Part shown: positions 6,344-7,532 of the stretch, piece after piece
Layout of the letters: each line of letters opens with the position of its first letter
How positions within the stretch are numbered: the first letter of the stretch is position 1
Assembly (NCBI GenBank): GCA_900555605.1
Contig: USLW01000090.1
Location: 1 to 7,532 of the forward strand
Length of the DNA stretch: 7,532 nucleotides
Direction of reading: 5' to 3'
Source: an uncultured Clostridium sp.
GTDB lineage: Bacteria > Bacillota > Clostridia > UBA1212 > UBA1255
Notes under the pieces: model-generated
Databases searched by the model: none
The model's input: only the letters and a program-made list of their open reading frames with translations
Told to the model about the DNA's origin: nothing
Program-made: the position numbers and the translations under genes

Positions 6344-6370
6344 CTTAGCAAAAGCTTAAAAAATCCTTAA
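6344..6370 (-). promoter_or_regulatory. Three 11-bp-phased direct repeats, candidate regulator operator
   Basis: On the plus strand CTTAG, CTTAA and CTTAA begin at 6344, 6355 and 6366, exactly 11 bases apart; on the minus strand they read TTAAG, TTAAG and CTAAG. OmpR/PhoB-family regulators bind tandem direct half-sites spaced about one helical turn. The array covers roughly -45 to -71 relative to the predicted start of the regulator/kinase operon, the usual position for an activator. Autoregulation by the encoded regulator is inferred. Confidence 0.55.
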
Positions 6371-6440
6371 GGCCCTTTCTATCTCGGGAATCTTCCTGCC
6401 GCCGCTGCTTCTTTCGGTAAAATAAATTTCAGGTTATATC

Positions 6441-6479
6441 ATTACAGGCAGAACCGAAAACAGCGGCTCTGCCCGTAAT
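6441..6479 (-). terminator. Long hairpin downstream of the glycosidase gene
   Basis: On the minus strand ATTACGGGCAGAGCCG pairs along its full 16 bases with CGGTTCTGCCTGTAAT, with two G-U pairs and a 7-base loop CTGTTTT. On the plus strand the two G-U positions become A-C mismatches. It lies about 100 bases after the stop codon of the glycosidase gene and upstream of the regulator promoter, so it probably ends or protects that transcript. There is no T-run directly after it on the minus strand, whereas the plus strand does have ATTTTTATA, so termination is likely but not certain. Confidence 0.55.
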
Positions 6480-6548
6480 ATTTTTATATAAAACCTAAAA
6501 ATCTCCGATTCTTACGGCTTAGGGACACTCCCGATTCTTCTTGTGTAC

Positions 6549-6565
6549 GCGAAACCGTGTTCCGC
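6549..6565 (-). other. Small hairpin after the glycosidase stop codon
   Basis: On the minus strand GCGGAAC pairs with GTTTCGC around the 3-base loop ACG, a 7-bp stem with one G-U pair. It starts 17 bases after the stop codon. No T-run follows. It may be part of the 3' end structure of the glycosidase mRNA, but a stem this small could be chance. Confidence 0.3.
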
Positions 6566-6582
6566 AAGCAGGAAGCGCGCCC

Positions 6583-7532
6583 TCAGTAAATCTCAATCTC
6601 ACTGAGCCGCAGTGTTTTCACGTCTCCTTTCAGGGTAAAACAGATCCGTACATATGCGTAGTCGCCGGACACTGCTTCCGTAATCCAGCCGCTGCCGTCT
6701 GCCGCCGCGCCGCCGCTGCTTCTGTCGGCAAGACGCACCCATTCTTTCAGCAGAGGATCATTCGTTCCTTCTACAACATAGTAATACGTGCCGGCCTGCT
6801 CCGTATGCATCCGGAGCTGCTGCAAAGGATACGATCTCCCCAGCGCGATACGCACGGAGGGCGCCTCATCCTTCTCATCCGGCTTCCAGTAAGCATGCTC
6901 CGATACGGCGCCGTCGGTCAGCAGCGTCGGCCAATAATCCATTACCGATTCGTATGCCGTGGAAGACGGCGCAGCAGGCTTGTTCAGCGCCAGATTCCCG
7001 ATTTCTGTTTTGTCATTCTCCGGATCCGGATTTACCAGTTCTACTGAAGTAGTACCGGCCTGTTCTACCGGCACTGTAACCACGCCGCTGCCATCTGCCG
7101 TAATCTGCCGTTCCGTGCCGTTGATTCTAACGGTATAAGTCTTCCCAGGCGTCTGATTGATAAAGGCAAACACAATTTCCGTAGGCAGCTGCGCAATCTC
7201 AAGGGTATACGAATAGATGGTGTGATAATGCACGGACAAATCCGTTCCCCGCCAGCGGTATTTTACCAGGGAGTCTTCCATGGACTGATCAAGAAACGGT
7301 GCGATGGTCAGTCTGTCGTGTGCGGTCTGAAAACCGTATCCGTATGTGTAAAGGCCCCATACAACATTGACAAAGGTCGGCATGCAGTCCATCCAGCCGT
7401 AATCCGCAGGGGTAACGCCGTCCCGGAAATACGTGCTGGCGCCGATAAAGCCGGTTTGTGCAAAACACTCCGCAAAGCCCTGGATATAGCGCGGGATCAG
7501 GGTTCTGTCGCCGTATGTCGGAAGGCCGGCAT
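6583..7532 (-). CDS. Six-hairpin-type glycoside hydrolase, C-terminal part with discoidin domain (partial)
   Basis: The reading frame enters through the right edge of the window without a start, so only the last 315 residues are present. Visible residues 1 to about 110 look like the end of an (alpha/alpha)6-barrel glycosidase, with stretches such as LIPRYIQGFAECF, GWMDCMPTFVNVVWGLY and TAHDRLTIAPFLDQS. This is followed by a beta-sandwich segment (about 110-170) containing the TYTVRINGTERQI strand pattern. From NLALNKPA (about 179) to the end is a discoidin/F5/8 type C domain closing with LRLSEIEIY, the usual CBM32-like carbohydrate-binding fold. Together these indicate a secreted or surface polysaccharide- or glycan-degrading enzyme. 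The exact GH family is not decidable because the catalytic acids lie outside the window. The ATG at 7392 is internal and should not be taken as the start. The gene ends 333 bases before the regulator gene on the same strand. Confidence 0.85.
   Translation of the reverse strand, partial: AGLPTYGDRTLIPRYIQGFAECFAQTGFIGASTYFRDGVTPADYGWMDCMPTFVNVVWGLYTYGYGFQTAHDRLTIAPFLDQSMEDSLVKYRWRGTDLSVHYHTIYSYTLEIAQLPTEIVFAFINQTPGKTYTVRINGTERQITADGSGVVTVPVEQAGTTSVELVNPDPENDKTEIGNLALNKPAAPSSTAYESVMDYWPTLLTDGAVSEHAYWKPDEKDEAPSVRIALGRSYPLQQLRMHTEQAGTYYYVVEGTNDPLLKEWVRLADRSSGGAAADGSGWITEAVSGDYAYVRICFTLKGDVKTLRLSEIEIY

Larger units (their letters stand above)
6251..6582. other. Intergenic regulatory region before the two-component operon
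   Basis: This 332-base stretch has no convincing gene. It holds, in minus-strand order, a small hairpin (6565-6549), a 9-base direct repeat (CCGATTCTT on the plus strand at 6505-6513 and 6531-6539), a long hairpin (6479-6441), three phased CTTAR repeats (6344-6370) and the extended -10 promoter of the regulator gene. A run of T-rich DNA on the minus strand (6326-6315) sits between the -10 and the -35 position. Confidence 0.7.

Noticed and set aside
6541..7047. Plus-strand open frame of 168 codons
   Set aside because: It is antisense to the discoidin and beta-sandwich coding sequence of the glycosidase.
1..7532. CRISPR array, tRNA, rRNA, insertion sequence or phage genes
   Set aside because: No regularly spaced repeats, cloverleaf structures, transposase motifs or terminal inverted repeats were found on reading both strands.

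Overview
The window looks like a chromosomal segment of a low-to-mid GC Gram-positive of the class Clostridia, probably a gut Oscillospiraceae/Ruminococcaceae or Lachnospiraceae relative. The reasons are an unmistakable RNase Y, a VanR/VanS-type two-component pair, a ComEC-like metallo-beta-lactamase (MBL) protein paired with a DUF3006 protein, a surface protein with a Pro/Thr linker and a TGD-type C-terminal tail, and a carbohydrate-active enzyme ending in a discoidin (F5/8C) domain. The genus is inference. No mobile element, CRISPR array, tRNA or rRNA was seen.

Layout. (1) 1-78 holds a strong intrinsic terminator for rny. (2) 79-1674, minus strand, is rny, the membrane-anchored endoribonuclease of mRNA turnover, with a near-consensus sigma-A promoter (TTGACA-17-TAAAAT) and a perfect inverted repeat in its leader. 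(3) A divergent intergenic region, 1675-1964, separates it from a plus-strand gene, 1965-2729, for a secreted, probably wall- or membrane-anchored protein of unknown function. (4) 2738-2753 is an A/T-rich bidirectional terminator candidate between convergent genes. (5) 2786-4225, minus, is a two-gene unit: an exported MBL-fold hydrolase with a C-terminal Cys/His module, followed by a DUF3006 protein. (6) 4429-6250, minus, is a response regulator and sensor kinase operon whose genes overlap by 11 bases if the kinase starts at TTG. Its upstream DNA carries an extended -10 promoter and three 11-bp-phased CTTAR repeats that look like an OmpR-family operator. (7) 6583-7532, minus, is the C-terminal 315 residues of a six-hairpin-type glycosidase with a discoidin domain; its N-terminus lies outside the window.

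How the parts relate. The regulator and kinase form one signalling unit, probably autoregulated. They resemble VanR/VanS closely, but no vanH/vanA/vanX-type genes are present, so the pair should be read as a cell-envelope or peptide sensor of unknown output. The MBL/DUF3006 pair and the two surface or carbohydrate-related proteins all act outside the cell or at its surface. Nothing shows that the separate units form one system, and I did not find a clearly new multi-gene system. The best leads are regulatory: the phased repeats before the regulator gene, the operator-like palindromes before rny and the surface-protein gene, hairpins that pair fully only in the minus-strand RNA, and two start sites where a Shine-Dalgarno sequence points at ATA instead of a normal start codon.
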